From the NCBI GenBank assembly GCA_964347345.1, contig CAYFYB010000036.1, positions 1-13,330 on the forward strand: DNA of 13,330 nt. The letters run 5' to 3'. The notes under the pieces are model-generated. The model was not told where the DNA came from and ran no database searches. It saw nothing but the letters and a program-made list of their open reading frames with translations. Position numbers and translations under genes: made by a program. Below, piece by piece: positions 12,741 through 13,330 of this stretch; positions within the stretch are counted from its first letter, which is position 1, and each line of letters opens with the position of its first letter. The stretch comes from JAJISG01 sp964347345 (lineage in GTDB: Archaea; Thermoplasmatota; Thermoplasmata; RBG-16-68-12; JAJISG01).

Positions 12741-13330
12741 ATGGAGGAAGAAGAGGAATCTGCTCCCGCAAGGCCGCGGAGCCTCTACCATCACGTCAGG
12801 CAGGCATGGGCCGCTCCCGATGAGAGCTACGTAAGTGATCTCCTTCGGGAAAGGATGATTCACTGGAGGCGGGGACAGTCCGTGGAGAGGCTGGAAAGGC
12901 CTACCAGGATAGACCGGGCCAGGTCCCTCGGCTACAAGGCCAAGCAAGGATTTGTGGTGGTGAGGTCTAGGGTCCGGAGGGGAGGCCTCAGGAAGCATAC
13001 CATCAGGGGGGGCAGGCGGCCCAAGAGGAAGGGTATTTCGAAGATCACCATGGCCAAGAGCCTGCAGAGGATTGCCGAAGAGCGGGCGGCCAAGAAGCAC
13101 CCGAACCTGGAGGTCCTGAACTCCTACTGGGTGGGCGAAGACGGGCGAAACAAGTACTATGAAGTCATCCTGGTGGACCCTCACCACCCTTCCATCCAGG
13201 CCGACGAGAAGGTGAACTGGCTCCTCCAACCGGGGAACAAGGGAAGGGCATTCCGGGGTCTGACCTCGGCGGGAAAGGGGGGTCGCGGCCTCAGGAAGAA
13301 GGGAAAGGGTGCGGAGAAGGTCCGGCCCTC
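12741..13330 (+). CDS. rpl15e: 50S ribosomal protein L15e (3' end beyond window)
   Basis: The first 196 codons of archaeal ribosomal protein L15e, a basic large-subunit protein. Recognition rests on the SLYHHVRQAW segment (15-24), the RPTRIDRARSLGYKAKQGFV region, VRRGGLRKHTIRGGRRPKRKG, and the ending GRGLRKKGKGAEKVRP, which is near the usual C-terminus; only a few residues should be missing. The reading frame is open to the last base. The ATG at 12741 is the only credible start. It gives an unusual acidic N-terminal extension with five Glu in the first six residues, where most homologues begin only a few residues before the conserved SxYxYxxxxW segment. The gene has its own promoter and lies downstream of the GyrI-like gene after a 177-bp gap. 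Confidence 0.96.
   Translation, partial: MEEEEESAPARPRSLYHHVRQAWAAPDESYVSDLLRERMIHWRRGQSVERLERPTRIDRARSLGYKAKQGFVVVRSRVRRGGLRKHTIRGGRRPKRKGISKITMAKSLQRIAEERAAKKHPNLEVLNSYWVGEDGRNKYYEVILVDPHHPSIQADEKVNWLLQPGNKGRAFRGLTSAGKGGRGLRKKGKGAEKVRP

Noticed and set aside
12633..13229. 198-codon open frame on the minus strand over L15e
   Set aside because: It is antisense to a clear ribosomal protein gene; its Pro/Leu-rich composition is typical of a shadow frame.

Overview
This window looks like ordinary core-genome DNA from an archaeon, probably a euryarchaeote. The gene content says so: RadA, type II methionine aminopeptidase, SRP19, ribosomal proteins S8e and L15e, aIF2-beta, a presenilin-type archaeal protease, archaeal 4-phosphopantoate--beta-alanine ligase, family B DNA polymerase and DUF211. 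TATA-like boxes stand about 26-33 bp before several starts, and both SD-led and apparently leader-poor genes occur. The DNA is fairly GC-rich, with AGG/CGG arginine codons and frequent GTG/TTG starts. The lineage cannot be fixed from this sequence. A Thermoplasmata-like group is a guess only.

Layout. (1) Positions 1-2656, plus strand: the 3' end of radA, a metallo-beta-lactamase-fold hydrolase, a Sua5/TsaC-type threonylcarbamoyl-AMP synthase and methionine aminopeptidase. The last three are tightly packed (ATGA overlap, then 8-bp overlap). (2) 2778-3068, plus strand: a DUF211 gene with its own promoter. Its 3' end overlaps the 3' end of the convergent SRP19 gene. (3) 3056-8463, minus strand: read in transcription order, PPS (CoA synthesis), pyrG, aIF2-beta with a C-terminal TRAM domain, a presenilin/SPP-like membrane protease, a metallophosphoesterase, S8e and SRP19. 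The block from pyrG to the phosphoesterase is closely spaced and probably one operon. (4) A 106-bp divergent promoter region at 8464-8569 serves PPS and ychF. (5) 8570-12143, plus strand: the YchF-type GTPase/ATPase and family B DNA polymerase, 1 nt apart. (6) 12162-12563: a small GyrI-like ligand-binding protein with atypical codon use. (7) 12741 to the end: ribosomal protein L15e, cut by the window edge.

How the genes fit together: most are information processing (recombination, replication, initiation, ribosome, protein targeting, tRNA t6A, N-terminal Met removal), with nucleotide (CTP) and CoA synthesis. I see no mobile element, CRISPR array, tRNA, rRNA, toxin-antitoxin or defence system. 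I do not see a new system here. The points worth a second look are small: a shared bidirectional TATA box with a perfect 14-bp palindrome in the PPS leader; a possible leaderless GTG start for aIF2-beta; a presenilin-like protease in a translation/CTP operon with an altered PAL-type motif; extra cysteines in YchF; and the compositional outlier gene between polB and L15e.
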